Shown piece after piece: positions 45,721 through 58,469 of a DNA stretch of 64,000 bases. Numbering within the stretch: the first letter of the stretch is position 1; each line of letters starts with the position of its first letter. A program made the translations under genes and the position numbers. The notes under the pieces were generated by a model. That model searched no databases. It was not told the origin of the DNA and was given only the letters and a program-made list of their open reading frames with translations. Source of the DNA: Cheiracanthium punctorium (lineage: Eukaryota; Arthropoda; Arachnida; Araneae; Cheiracanthiidae); contig JAWZYV010011619.1 of NCBI GenBank assembly GCA_038373885.1, positions 1,116,001 through 1,180,000 of the forward strand, read 5' to 3'.

Positions 45721-46139
45721 AAAATAAGATATTCGCAAATACCTAAAATGCATTTTAAGACATTTTTATGCAATACACAAATGAATCTTTGATTATTTTT
45801 GCGACATTTTGAATTACGACCAGTAACACCTCTTTTTGTCTGCATATAGTACTGATATGCAAGTGTAAGAGGACAAAAAATTGGTTTGTTACTGGAAGTC
45901 CTTCCTTGTTATTTTAATGCCTAAAATGACAAAAATCATTAGTTTGTGAAAGACTATTTCATGTGCAAAAACTGTATTTAAGCTTAACATAAATCTATTT
46001 TATTATAAGCATTTAAAATTCCATTCTCTAAGCTTTCCAATAAACCCCACCTGGTATTCCTGCTCTTTGAAATATAAACTCTACAGCTTTTAGAAAATGA
46101 GCCTAAAATGGCGAATTTTACACATCCGCAAAAGCTATG

Positions 46140-46382
46140 CAGGGTGTCCCAAAAACATAGAGATAAACTTTTACAGGAGGTTGGGCCTATTTTAAGGATC
46201 CAGAATCACACACCAATGTAAGATCCAAAAAGTTGTTTTCATACACCGCACAGTGGAGTATTTGTGTCAAAATCCTGGCCAAAAATATTTTTCATGTGTT
46301 TTAACGTTAAAATCATTACTGTTGACTTTTGACTTACTTTTTAGTATTATATACTTCTTAAATTATATAAAAAAGCGTGTTG
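46140..46382. mobile_element. Left arm of a split mariner-like MITE
   Basis: Starts CAGGGTGTCCCAAAAACAT and carries 'ccagaatcacacaccaatg', 'cacagtggagtat' and 'caaaatcctggcc', which recur inverted at 48340-48690. About 1.95 kb of other repeats and AT-rich DNA separate the arms. Confidence 0.7.
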
Positions 46383-46491
46383 TCGCCAAATTTGGCGATA
46401 TATCGCTAAACGACTCGAAGTTGGTTTCTAACAAATGTCTTGTCCGGACAGTGTCCCTTACTGGGAACTACTGCTTTTGTATAATACCACT

Positions 46492-47004
46492 TATAAATGT
46501 AATACCACGCGGCTGTCGATCTAACGGTCTGGAGTTTTGGGCGATTTTCTCCAGATGTCACGTGAATACGCATTAGAGCCTCTTAAAAAGCCCTCCGCCA
46601 AGGCAATCCTTCCCGTGAGGAAAATAGCCGTGCCTTAACCCAGCGGTTCTCAACCTTTTAACTTCGCCCCCTCCCAACAAAGGCTAACTTACGGTAGCAC
46701 CCCCCCCCCCTTCACAGTGTTCAGCATGCATTCAGTTTTTTAATCTTTAACAATGTACATTTAGTCGAATTTTCTACAAAATAATGTTATCAGTAAAGTT
46801 TGAATGAACATTTTAAGCGAAAATGGATATATTTTTGAGTAAAAATGAGAATAAATTAGGCGATTTTTAAAAATCGTGCATCATTACTTGCTCTTTGGTT
46901 TTTCTCGTGCCTCCCCTGGAAACGCTCTGCGCCTCCTTGGGGGGCGCGCCCCACAGGTTGAGAAACGCTGCCTTAACCACAATAAAAATATATAAATGTA
47001 ATAC
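46492..47004 (+). mobile_element. Retroposon (SINE-like) flanked by 14-bp duplication
   Basis: The direct repeat TATAAATGTAATAC lies at 46492-46505 and 46991-47004. Between them is 46506-46990. When the nested hAT element and its duplicate are removed, a body of about 147 bp is left, ending in the A-rich tail acaataaaaata. A target duplication of this length plus an A-rich tail is the mark of LINE-driven retroposition. The body contains a short stem (tctggag/ctccaga) and is shared with about 50107-50245. I cannot assign a parent RNA. Confidence 0.7.
46633..46978. mobile_element. 330-bp hAT MITE nested in the retroposon
   Basis: The element is 46641-46970. Ends CAGCGGTTCTCAACCTTTT and the inverse of acaggttgagaaacgctg are inverted repeats of the CAGNGGTTCTCAA type known from hAT elements. 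The 8-bp duplication CCTTAACC occurs at 46633-46640 and 46971-46978. It encodes nothing. Confidence 0.95.
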
Positions 47005-47208
47005 TTTACTTATAATAATACTTATAAATATAATACTACTTATCTATAAATCAATTTTTATCATAAAAGTTTTCAGATTTTCCACTTTTCTAAATGTAGT
47101 TACTATTTGGATCTTAGTTTTCTAATGACTTCTGAAGATTAACTTTTTCATTCCGATTCTTTTGAACTCTGATATTCGTCTTCACTCAGAATCACTTTCT
47201 TTTTCTTC

Positions 47209-47209
47209 T

Positions 47210-47245
<36 letters not shown>

Positions 47246-47270
47246 AGAGAGAGAGAGAGAGAGAGAGATA
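47209..47270. repeat. Poly-T / GA microsatellite
   Basis: About 30 T followed by about 11 GA units. The orientation could mark the reversed A-tail of a retroposon, but no body is recognised. Confidence 0.9.
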
Positions 47271-48330
47271 GAGCACCATCGGACCCCTCTGGAAGAAGAA
47301 GTTATAGGGTCTCACTGCTATAAGACTTGCTCTTTTTCATTGGCCTTTATCTAGAGCAGATCATATAAGGGCACTGCTTAAAAGATGCCCCCCTTTGCAA
47401 ACCCATAAAATCTCATTCCAAGCTCGAGGAGAAAGTAATTTATTTCAAGCCAGCACTTTTCTGTTTACACACTCACACTTCAATGACCCGAAGTCACAGT
47501 TGCCAACCTTTGAGAACCAAAAATGGGGAGTTTTTGCTTTGGACACAATTTACTACATAAATGGAAAACTAAGCTGTAAATAGATGGGACTATTTACATG
47601 ACTAAGAAAGGGCAATTTTGGAATATGTAGAAATTTTCTTCTTATAGCAAATTTACATCAGAAAAATAAGAAATTACATACTGAATCTAAAATACTGATG
47701 TTAAATCTTGACTAAAATGAATTTTATATACCTTTATCCAAACACCTGCACATAATTTATAGTTTATGAGAAATACAAGTGCGTATGTTTGTATAGCTTT
47801 TGCGATCACCCGTCGAAAAATTATCGAAAAAATAAAAATGGCGCTATATAAATAATTTTTTTTATAAAAATGGTGGATGTTGGGGGAACATTTTTTTCTT
47901 GGAATAGACACTCAATACTGTAATAATTACGATTATAGTTGAAATTGGGCGCGACAAGCCGCGACACCCTTTCAAAAAGCTTTTTGAAATGTGAATTTTT
48001 GAAAAAAAATTAGAAAAAAAAAGTTTACAATTTTTTAAAATAAAGTCATATTATTTTTTCAAGCTAATAGATACATATAATTAAAATACATATATTTTAC
48101 TACAATTATAATAAGTATCAAACCAGTAAATTAATTTAAAGAGCCCGTAAAAAATGCAAGACAAAGTAATAGAAAACGCTGAAATCTCTTGCCGTAAATG
48201 AAGAAACTTGCTTTTAAACCGAGTGTTGCATCTTTTGGATATGAATTATGGTCGAAAAACATGCATTACATGATGCATCAGTTACTAGGCTATCCAAAAA
48301 CATATATATTACTGTTTTTAAACAAATTTA
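47271..48330. other. AT-rich DNA, no gene seen
   Basis: No motif is seen. This is inside the split MITE. Confidence 0.4.
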
Positions 48331-48334
48331 AAAT

Positions 48335-48690
48335 TTTCGACTTTTGGCCAGGATTTTGATACGAATACTCCACTGTGCACCGGTTAAAAATCCCTTCAGA
48401 AAGCGTGTTAAAATGTTAGTTAACTTAACTGATGAAGTTGTACAACAAATGGCTTATTCTCCGTCAAGTTAAATATGCATAATAAAATACTATTTATACT
48501 GATTTATTTTACTTAATTATTTTTTATTAAAAATAACTAAAATTTGTCGAATTATGGTAGGAAATTTTGATAACGTTTCCACACCTTTTGTGGCGTGATT
48601 ATTAAGTATTGTATGAAAAGTGTTTTTGGCCCCCATTGTTCTGTGATTCTGAATTCTTTTCAAGTAAATTACCTCCCGTTATAGCTATTG
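48335..48690. mobile_element. Right arm of the split mariner-like MITE
   Basis: On the minus strand it repeats the left arm order: 'ttcagaatcaca', 'ccaaaaacacttttcata', 'cacagtggagtat', 'caaaatcctggcc'. The outer tip is not clear, so it may be truncated. Confidence 0.65.
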
Positions 48691-48717
48691 CCTTCTATAT
48701 TTTAAAGACATTTTGTG

Positions 48718-49430
48718 TACAGAGTGCTTCAAGAATATGGTAACACGCTTTAATCCTTCATCCATATTAAAGATAAGTGGGACAATGTAATTTGAAAAAA
48801 AATTCCTAAAAAGATACGAAGAAATAAACTACATTAAGAAAAATATTCCTCTTGTTTATTTCAAAAAATTTAATGATTTTTAAATTTGTATACGACCCCT
48901 GTACCCAGAAAAATTCTCAGCGTGCCTCTTATACTAATGAGGTGGTGGACAACATTTAACATTTATATCCTAAAATATGTCTCAAATATGAAGATAAATA
49001 TAGGCTGACTTATACCACTTTCCAATGGCTCTCGAAGGGAAGAAATTACATTAGATGTTCGCGTTTCAGAGTTCGTACTGAAAATACGAAGGAAAAAGAT
49101 TTTTTTCTCTCTAGCAGTAAACGTTTGCATTCAAATTCGTGTATACACCTTTCCCATCTTTGTTTAAAGATATCTTTGAGACGTTTTATAATGAAAAGTG
49201 GAAATTTTGTGCATGGCATCTTTAATGTATACGACACATTTTACTGATTGGTAATTTTCGTACGAGAATCTTATAAAAATTTAAGAATTGTCAGTTTTTG
49301 AAAATTGTCGAGAAGAATTTTTCACTAACGTAATGCTTATTCTTTTTTTTTTTTTTTCAATTTACATCGCCCGCTTATATATTATGGATGAAGAATTAAG
49401 TGTGTCACCATATTTTTGGGACAATCTGTA
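48718..49430 (-). mobile_element. 709-bp mariner-like MITE
   Basis: The element is 48720-49428 with TA at both edges. Long inverted ends pair 'aagaatatggtaacacgct' with the complement of 'tgtgtcaccatatttttg', and continue through 'ccttcatccatat'. The minus strand aligns with the interrupted copy at 41096-43091. The 63-codon frame at 49046-49237 is part of it and has no transposase motif. Confidence 0.85.
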
Positions 49431-50019
49431 CGTAAATATTTAATATATTGAATCATCGCACATTGTTTTAAAAGTATCTTTCTAACAGCAGTAATTAGAA
49501 TACGTTTTTAGGAAGAGAGGTTGTACATTCACGACTTTAAATTTGAAAATTAATATTCAAAGCAGATATTCAGCATTATCATAGACCGTATTATACATTT
49601 CAAAACAAGCATAAAATGCCTTCCTCAAAATTTCATAGATGAGAAAGTGTTGACATGTGCAATGTCATGTTTGCTGCTCATACTTGGCTGAAGTTAAATT
49701 TTCCATTCATGCTGAATCATTGAACGTGGAGTGACAGGGAGCTGCTATCTTAGGCAGATAGATCACTGTGTTTTTCTTTTTTCTATAGCCACAAATACTA
49801 TTTCAGAAAGAATAGATTTATTAAAAAATCGCTTATATAAATTTAGAAAAACTGGTATTTAAAAATACGTGTAATCGTACAGTGTTATTACTCAGTGATA
49901 TGGTAAGCTGATGCTAATCAGAAGCTGACATTAAATGGAATTATTCAAAAAGACATATATTTATGAAGTTTTCTCATTGTTTCGTGACACACCATTGCCG
50001 AATGGATAAAGGAAAGGGT

Positions 50020-50089
50020 AGGACCCTCAGACATATCACCCTGGATCTTCATGCATCTATACTGAAAAGGGTAGATGTCTGAAGGTCCG
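50020..50089. repeat. Imperfect inverted repeat, 22-bp arms
   Basis: 'aggaccctcagacatatcaccc' and 'gggtagatgtctgaaggtcc' pair with few mismatches. It lies just before the second copy of the SINE-like body. Confidence 0.7.
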
Positions 50090-50106
50090 GGGTTCTGACT
50101 TACTGT

Positions 50107-50250
50107 CAGCTGTTGATTTAACGGTCTGAAGTTTTGGGAAGTTTTCTTAAGATGCAACGTGAATGCGCGTTAGAACCCCTTAAAAAGTCCCCTGCGGATA
50201 TCTTTACCCGAAGGTAGATACCTCTCGTGCAGGCTCGCCTTAAAAATACA
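50107..50250 (+). repeat. Second copy of the SINE-like body
   Basis: Aligns in order with 46513-46640: 'ctgttgatttaacggtctg', 'agttttggg', 'cgtgaatgcgc', 'ttagaaccccttaaaaag', 'gcctta'. Upstream, 'tgccgaatggataaagg' near 49995 resembles a tRNA A-box, but a tRNA origin is only a guess. No target duplication was found. Confidence 0.6.
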
Positions 50251-51790
50251 CATTCAAAAACCTGTGCCAAATATAACAGTAATAGTTGTAAAAATAACAC
50301 TACAGTGATTTTCTTTTAAGAAAACAATTTGTTCATTTGCTTTATAAACTTAAATGCAAGATACTGATTGCACTGAAACTAAGAATAATTAATCTGAGAA
50401 TAACAATTTCATTGTTTTAATATTTTAATTAATTATTGCAAAAGATTAATAACATTTTAATATAATTATAGAAAATCAAGGTACATTAAGTATATATTCA
50501 AATTAATTATTTGGGAATAAAAGGGAAATTTTTTTAGTTTAACGAGTTTTATGCTTGTAAAGATAATGCAAAAATTCCGAACTTCTAGATAACACTTTTC
50601 ACGTGCCTTTTAATGATTTTTTTTTTCATCAGAATGTTTCTTTTATTTTTTATTTGAAGTTCTTTTTATTCTACATCAATATTAAAAAAAATAGATATTT
50701 CAGCAGATCACGAAAATTATTTTATTTCTCATTTTAAAACACTACCGCTTTTGCTTTTAGATCATAAGTTATTTAAAAAAACTACATGTTAAGCATAATT
50801 TAAAAATTTTATTTGACGAACATTTCTATTTCTTGGAGAATGGACATGCATCCACCTTCAATTAATTCAGATAAAAGCAACTGAACTCTGATAGAAGAAT
50901 AATGATCAGAATTAAATATTAGACATTCTAGTAAATGAAAAAAAAAATATTTTTACACTTGAATACACTTAAACATTCCGTATTTTCTTCTTCGTCTGTT
51001 GACATTCCAAATGAGTAGTCATAAGATATGTATAACCATGTAGATCTTTAGATACATGCTTTTTCATCAATTAATCAAAATGTATCGGTCCATGTTGGAG
51101 TAGCTTTATTTTTCATTTTTATTGTATATATTTAAACTCGGGTACTAATGGACATAAAATGGTTTTAACAGTGCCTAACATCATTAACCTACCGTAACAT
51201 GCTGAGAACATCGGATTGTATCCAAGTTTGTATTGTAAAAACGATTAATATGGTTCTGAGAGAATAAGAATGTCACAAAAATGTTCATTTGGGAGACAGC
51301 TTTATATTTCTGTGTAATTATTCAATCTTTTCCATACACCGTCCAAATTGCATGATATAATATATCAAAGTTTAAATGAACAAATTATTCTATAGTGGTA
51401 CCGGGTAATGTTTTGTGTCGAGAACTGCTTTTAAATATATGTCTATAAATAAACATTAAATGTCCCATTTTATTTCACAAATATGTTAATTATGCAGTAT
51501 AATATATTACTTCAATATGAATAGTTATTGAGTTGCAGTATAACAGATTATAACTATGTATTATGTTAACAAAAATAGTTAGTAATCCAAAAACAATTTC
51601 ACTAGTGAGGAATATGATTATATACGTTTAAAAGAATGTGAAAAATATCTATGGTAAATTCGGTTTAAATTAGATTTTTTTTTCATACCTACCTTTGTGT
51701 ATAGTTGCTTTTGCATTACAACGATTTCAATTATCGACGATTTATTAGCATCTTTGTAAATATTTTTCTCAATGACCAGGTCAGCTGCCG
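50251..51790. other. AT-rich DNA, no gene seen
   Basis: Very AT-rich. No motif or repeat found. Confidence 0.45.
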
Positions 51791-51794
51791 ATTT

Positions 51795-52065
51795 TTCTTG
51801 ACCGAGACATTGGCCATTTTTTATTGGGGATGCCTAGTTGACAGGACAACGCTGTCCCCTGACAGTGGGCTCATAATTTTTAACCAATTGCAAAGTAGAT
51901 ACCAATCACCTGGATTGGCACCCTTCCTGAGAGCCACGGCATATTTAACCTGCACCTGCCCTCTAACGTACACTTTTTCTACGACCTCAATTGAGTTAGG
52001 TGTTCACCCTCCCAAGTACTGGCCAAAGCCTATGACGCTTCGTATTCGGTGTTCTGGTGGAAACA
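51795..52065 (-). mobile_element. 5S-rRNA-like SINE copy, minus strand
   Basis: Read on the minus strand from 52060: ccaccagaacaccgaatacg, then 'aagcgtcataggctttggcc' and 'agtacttgggagggtgaaca'. This follows the 5S rRNA order 'CACCGAAG-TTAAGC', 'TTGGCCAGTACTTGGATGGG', 'TGACC', so the internal promoter region is recognisable. The tail 'ccccaataaaaaatggcc' (about 51812-51832) matches the tails at 4130, 4500 and 62790. The 126-codon plus-strand frame at 51705-52085 is a shadow of this element and has no motif. Confidence 0.6.
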
Positions 52066-52085
52066 GAGTCTTTGCAAACATGTGA

Positions 52086-54925
52086 TGGCAAAAATTCTTC
52101 ATCTTTGAGTGTCACTTTTTCCTCATTTTGGTCTTTGAATGTTGGAGGAAAGTACATTTTTTGCCATTGAGTATTTCCAACAATGTTAGTAAATTTGCAG
52201 AGTACAGTTCTGTTGTAGAATGTACTGGATAATACTATGGATTAACATAATATTCCTTCCGAGGTTCTAACATTATTTAAAATTCATTTTCCAGGAATAC
52301 AATAGCTGTAATTGGTATTTAATTCTAACCCATTTAGTGTGACAAAAAATATTAATACATATGAAAAAAAAAGAATTTTAAAAAATGGAGCCGATTAAAA
52401 TTTCATTAAGAGAAAGCGAAATTCAACATATCGTTTTAGTAAAAACAGGATATTGTTTATATTATTGCATATCTAGTTAAAAACAGCACCGGAAAAGGCG
52501 CTATTTCTGAAAAATGAATAATAAATACAAATATAGTATTTTGAATTATCTATACCAGTTCGATCTATAATATAACTAACAAATTTACGTTTTTCCCCCT
52601 TCGAAATATTCCGACATACACTGTGCTATACAGGGGAAGAAAAAAATGAAGAGCAAAATGTATTCATGCATTTTTTTAACTTTATTGAGCTTCTTGTCAG
52701 AAGTGCCAGATAAACCAAATTACTGCTATTTTAAGTTCATAATAAGAAAAAAAAGTGATTGATATGCATCTTGTATAAAGAGTGCTTTTCCTGCAGGACA
52801 ACTTGGCATAATTTATAACGTAAACGAATGATTTTTCTTCTTTATGTATCACAGAACATATTAAATAAGCTGACGTAATGAACATACGTCAAAAATTTCT
52901 ATGTCTAAATATCGCATGCGTGTGACATTAAGGATGAATGATGAGATTTGAAGCTCAAAGGTAAAATATGTTATTTACGCTTATCACTTACTTTTGAAAA
53001 ATTAGGGATTCAAAAAATCAAGTCCTGTTAGGCCCCATTATCAAATGCAGTCTGATAGTAAATTCTGCTTTATTCGTTGCTTAAGAAACTTTATTAGCGA
53101 GTTAAAAAGTGAAATTGAAAAAAAAAAAATGACGAAAATTTTCGCACACAAAAATAATTTACCATTCACAGAAAATTCTATGGCATCGCTTGTTTCATTA
53201 AATAGTAGAGATTTATAACTCAGAAAATTAATATCCTTGTGTAAATGTCACTAAAATGTATATATGAAGGGTGCATATGCAAAAGTCACTTTATCATCTT
53301 TCTTAAGGTGCTGAATTATTCATATCAACATGTTCACCTTTTTAAGGCGAATCGGACTGTAATTGTGAATTGGACTATAATGAACACATTCAGAATTAAA
53401 TTTTAAAAAATGCTAAAAGTGCCGTTTTGTTGCATATCTCACATTGTCCACCACTGTTTTGCAGCAAAATGCGCACTCTCCAAACTCAACCAATCGGGGA
53501 AGCTTCCAAATGATCGTGGGATTGTTTTCCTTACATTTTTATGATGTTTTAAAAGAATTGCCAACAAACCTTTTTCAATAGATATTTCTTGCGTGATGAT
53601 TCTACTTGTTCATTACCTCCCAATAACAAAAGGGAAACTAATCTCGAAATAGCTGATTGAATCAAAACTGAGCAATGCTTTAAAAATATTTTTTTAACTA
53701 TAATAATTTCAATGTATTCAGTAGATTTCTCAGAGATTTAATGCTACTCCCAAATATATCACTACTGCAATCAGTTAAAAATAGAAATTTCTCATTCTAT
53801 GTACAGGATTTGGATTGAATAAGGAAATTAATTTTATTCGTACAGAACAAATAAACAATTTCCATTTGGTAGTTTCGTAAACAGCCTTCTAGGAATCGTT
53901 ATCCCTAACCTCACTTTGTTTATGAAAATATTCATGACCAGTTCAACTCCCCGTTCTGCAAGGCACGATTACTTCGAAATGTACTTTCGTTCAGAGAAAT
54001 GTGATTAATATTTCAGTAAAAATTTTAGATACTAAAACTGAATTGGTTTCTGTTTTATGCAATTACAGGCTGTCGAAAAATACATGAAAGTTTCTGTTTA
54101 CTATTCTTTATATAACTGAATGTGTTAAAATGGGAGTTCAATCAATTATATTTTATAAGAGATTTAGAGGTATGCGACCTAAAAAATGAATGAAATATTA
54201 AAATAAATAAAACAGTAATAGAAATGTGTACTGAAAACTATTTTCAAAACAAGGTAATTTTGACTCCCCGCCCCCCTTTCCCACTTTTTGAAATCTTTTT
54301 CAGTATGATAACAAAATATGTTGAAACCTCTGAACAAGGTGAAGCCGGAATTCTCAAATCAACATGCATTGTCCCAGCTTTGCAATCGTTTTCGTATTTT
54401 GGTTTCTAATAGGATTTTTATTCATACTAAGGAATTATTTGTAATTTTTCGAGGTTACCATAGTTGGATGATATGGTTTCATTTTTTAATTTTAATTAAA
54501 AAAAAATTTGTATTTCGTGTACGTGAAATTACATGCTTGAAAATTATTAAATGGTCTCAAGGTACATCAGACGTTGTTGCGTCACACAATCAGGATCACA
54601 TATTAAATTTAGATTAGAAAGGTAATGCTAAAGCTCCAAAATCCCTTGCTGGCATTGTTAAGGCTCCAAAATACATTGTCATCAAAAATCGAACCAAATG
54701 TAATCCCCTACCAAATATCTGAAAAAAGTTCTACCTCTACTGTTCCTCAGAACAACAATGCAATCTCATGTTCACATCACACGTTATTACTTCTCCTGCC
54801 TTGAACTAAAGCTTACCTGTATGCATCTATTCAAACTGTACCCGTCAATGTAAGGAAGGTGCTTGAATTGAATGGCATCTGTAGTTGTCTGTGAAAAAAT
54901 TGGTTCATGGTTGGCCACCCCTGTG
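52086..54925. other. AT-rich DNA, no gene seen
   Basis: The frames at 54224-54617 are lysine, phenylalanine and isoleucine-rich without motifs. No repeats were recognised. Confidence 0.45.
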
Positions 54926-54927
54926 TG

Positions 54928-55301
54928 GACATCTGGCTGTGCCTTCGCAGCCAGATGTCGTCAAAAAAAGGGTCTCTAGATCTGGGAAACGTTTCGATCG
55001 TCCGCCATCTTGCTGGTAGTTAAGTCAAGCGATGGCAACGGCTGCTCTTTTTTCAGCATTGGGCAATCTATCTAGCTTCTCTCGCATTCTTCCATTTTTC
55101 AGCAGATGTCAGTGCTGTTAAAAAGAATCGTGACAATTTTTTTTACGGGAAATGACGTGCTAAAAAGTAAAGGATTCTCTTGGAGCTATGCCACCCGCAA
55201 CTATTTTTATAGAAGTCAAATCTATTCTTCGTGACAGGTAACAGTCAAAACGTCAGAGTTTTTTGTTCCCAGAGCGGGAACACTGCGCGTTAAAGGGTTA
55301 A
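54928..55301 (-). mobile_element. PiggyBac-like MITE, inverted partial copy
   Basis: The minus strand begins at 55297 with CCCTTTAACGCGCAGTG after TTAA (55298-55301), then repeats the 40547 element: 'cgttttgactgttac', 'catctgctgaaaaatgg' and 'agcaagatggcggac'. The other end is replaced by a perfect hairpin (54928-54959, arms gacatctggctg), with no matching TTAA, so it is truncated or rearranged. Confidence 0.75.
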
Positions 55302-56655
55302 GTAGACACAAGGTAATTCGAATAAAAACGCCACATTTCAGGAATTTTTTGCTTACATGAGATGCAAATATATTTTAAAGCTGCTTACATAGTTTGGCCA
55401 TGCGTAAAATAGCTTTTTAAATTTTTTTAAAAGAATAGATCAAATTACTTTTTACATTTTTATGATTAGATTACTTATGATTAGATCTTTAAACTTTGGA
55501 CAAGAATATTTTCAATTCATATTCCAGGCATTTCAATGCAAGGAGGTTTCAGGCGAAAATAATCAAACTGTGCGTATAAGAGATATAACAATTAAATGTA
55601 TTTTGCGTAAACGAAGACAATTTTAATAAAATTTATCTCATGAACCTCAGAGCACTTTTATTTTGAACCACTTAATAACAACAGCATATATATATATAAT
55701 TATAAAATGAATTATTCAAAAATACTATGACGCATTTCACATCTAAATTATTTTGTCACCGAATATATTATCAACTTCACTGCTGGTGTGCTTAATAAAC
55801 GTGTAAAGTGATTTATTTTCTGCGAGAAAAATTCCTCAGAAAATTTAAAACTAATGGCTTACTTAATAAATCCGGAAAATTAGTTCTTAAGCGATTATTC
55901 TTAAGATACATATTTATCATTCCTCCTAAGAAATAAATTGTGTTTTTCTTATCTTGATTATACGGTGGCATTAAACTATCCGCAAAGAATGCAATTTCTG
56001 ATAGCTACAGGTTTTTTCCCATTCTCCCCAGGCAAGACACAACATTTACCGATAAAATCCATTATGACCTTTTTCGATTTTCTTTCGATTATTAAATTAC
56101 CGTAATTTTCTGCCTCATCAGCCCTTGGAGTGTTTGCATTAACATAGTTTGGCCATGCGTAAAATAACACGAAGGAATGATCTAAAGATCAATAAAGATA
56201 CCCCTTTTTCTCTCCCCCCCCCTTCCCCTTTCTACTTCACCAGTGCAGTATAATTTTTCTGTAACTAAGCTTTTTTATACCATGTCAGCAACAACCGTTA
56301 GGCTTAGTAAGCGTAATTAAACAACGTGGGTTATAAAAATCATATGCTCTGGTTAAGCATTTTAAGTGTAGACGCCAAACTAGTGTGTATGGGTTAATAT
56401 ATGCAGAGATTGCAAATATGCTTATCACAAGAAATTTCGATATTAAAATGAAGCAATATTTCTTCTAGGCATTAAGGGTTATAGGAACTGTTTCATGCAA
56501 TATTATTAAATTTTTAATGCATGTATTCCATTTCACACTGATTTAAAGCAAACCTTATTTTTTATACTCTCTCTTTGAATAGAAACTGTAACACACGAGT
56601 TTACGAATTTCCTTCCTCATATGCTTCTAAGATATGAGGGAATTATAACAAGCTT
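55302..56655. other. AT-rich DNA, no gene seen
   Basis: The 19-base word 'tagtttggccatgcgtaaa' occurs twice (about 55391 and 56147), hinting at a repeat whose limits I cannot set. Confidence 0.4.
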
Positions 56656-56659
56656 AATC

Positions 56660-57045
56660 CATTTTGATAAAATTTACGGCGCGATATCTGTCCTTACTTT
56701 TGAATCTTTTCTAGAGTGATGTCTGTACTTACTTATGCCTCCTTCCGGCGCGACATTTGTACTTGCGTATGCATCACGCATAACTCAAAAATGACTAGCC
56801 ATAGAAGGTCGACATTTTGCATTGTAGACTGTTCAAAAAAATTAGTCGTATTCTTCCCTTTTCGAATGTAATAGACTCAGTAACTAGATTTACAGTGCCA
56901 ACCTAAAGAAATTTCAATGCATCACAGTCCATGAAGATCCGCTGTTTGCATTGCTTTTAAATGCGTCCACACGTTTTAAATGAAGCAAAATTAGTATACA
57001 ATTGCTTGGACATACAAGGAGGCCATGCATTGTTGACAAAAATGC
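56660..57045. repeat. Diverged copy of the modular repeat
   Basis: Contains 'cgcataactcaaaaatga', 'agaaggtcgaca', 'gcatcacagtcc', and a right end 'tggacatacaaggaggccatgcattgttgaca'-like that parallels the end of the 19056-21023 insert. 5' limit unclear. Confidence 0.5.
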
Positions 57046-57054
57046 TTTTTAAAT

Positions 57055-57374
57055 ATACAGGGTGTTCACGAGATGTGCCCAAGTACGTTTTTTTTAATGA
57101 GTTCTAGAAAGGTTCAACAGGTGGTGCTTTACATGGTGAATTCAGCATGACTCGGATCAGTCAATAAATGCTCAAAAACTATTGAGTTAGAATTGTTAGT
57201 AAGTTTCAAATTACAAATTTTCATTGTTAAATTTGCTATTTTTATTCGTGCAAAGTGTCACCTGACTCATATTCTTTCATGTATAGTCTGTAAGCCAAAT
57301 TCGGTTAGGATCTGCTCAACCGTTTTATCTGTAGAATCCTATTTATAGGGGAAGTTTAACTATAAACACCCTAT
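57055..57374. mobile_element. Possible 316-bp TA-flanked MITE
   Basis: TA then CAGGGTGTTCACGAG at 57057. On the right, 'tataaacacccta' near 57361-57373 is its approximate inverse. The ends are short and diverged. Confidence 0.45.
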
Positions 57375-58468
57375 ATGAAAGTAAAATCAGAATATCAAAT
57401 TTAATTTTTTTACAAAAATATTTAAAATTCAATGTAAAAAATGTGACTACACTATAATACGAAATACATAGACGAAATGTTGAAAGGAAACATTTGTTCT
57501 TCTCACAAAAATAAAAATTTTAGATTTTGCCCATGTATAAAATAAATAAATAAATATAAAATTTATAAATTTGGAGTAGTTTTGTAAAATGTCACATGCA
57601 TGCATTTTATTTTATTTTTTAAAAGAGCAATCTTCAGCGAGTGTCTCAAGTTTTTGCACATTGTAGTCACCTCCATATTTGCAGGAATAAATTCGTTGGC
57701 AGCGGGCGAACATCAATATTTCATTTCAAAATTTGTTTAAATAAATGAATTTTGAACTAAAATTTCTAATATCTTCTTGGGAAATTATTATTAATCCTTT
57801 ACGATTGGTGTATTACAAAACTTCTTGGTATATACTTTTTTTTCAGTAAAATTCTGCTTATTTTAATTATCTGATTAGATTTTTTTATATTGAACAGAGA
57901 GAAAAATATATTTTTGTACCCTTTATTAGACATTTTCTCCCTGAAATAAAAGCTATTCGAGTGTTTCTTATAAAATAAATAATAATCCTTGGATTGTAAA
58001 ATATTATTCTCCTTAAAATTTAAAAGCACGATAATGCATTTAATATATTAGGATAAAATGAATATGATGTATTTAATAAACCATAATAAATATTTTTAAT
58101 ATTTTTTTTTCAAAATTTTATGTATTAAGAAACTGATCATAAGTTAATTTTACCAATAAATACTTTTAGCTAACTTACACAAACTTGTTTAATTTTCTGT
58201 TCCAGCTCATGACAAAAATATTTAGGTGAATATAATGCAGATTTTATGTATAATGATATAAAATGTTTAAATCATTTAGGAAATGTATCTTAATATTTTT
58301 TTCCTGCATAGAATATGCGATTTGCATGAAAGTTTCATTAGATAGTGACTACTTGTTAGTGAACTTAATAAGCAAGATTATACTGAAGGAAGGCAATTTC
58401 TTCCTCAAGAAAAATACATAACTAAATAGAACGGTTATTTTCCTGTTTAGACCTTTTGTGTGTTTTAT
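57375..58468. other. AT-rich DNA, no gene seen
   Basis: No motif found. Confidence 0.45.
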
Positions 58469-58469
58469 A

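Noticed and set aside
49990..50100. tRNA gene or tRNA-derived SINE head
   Set aside because: An A-box-like 'tgccgaatggataaagg' is present, but no credible B-box or cloverleaf was found.
51705..52085. 126-codon plus-strand frame
   Set aside because: Most of it is antisense to the 5S-like SINE. No conserved domain.
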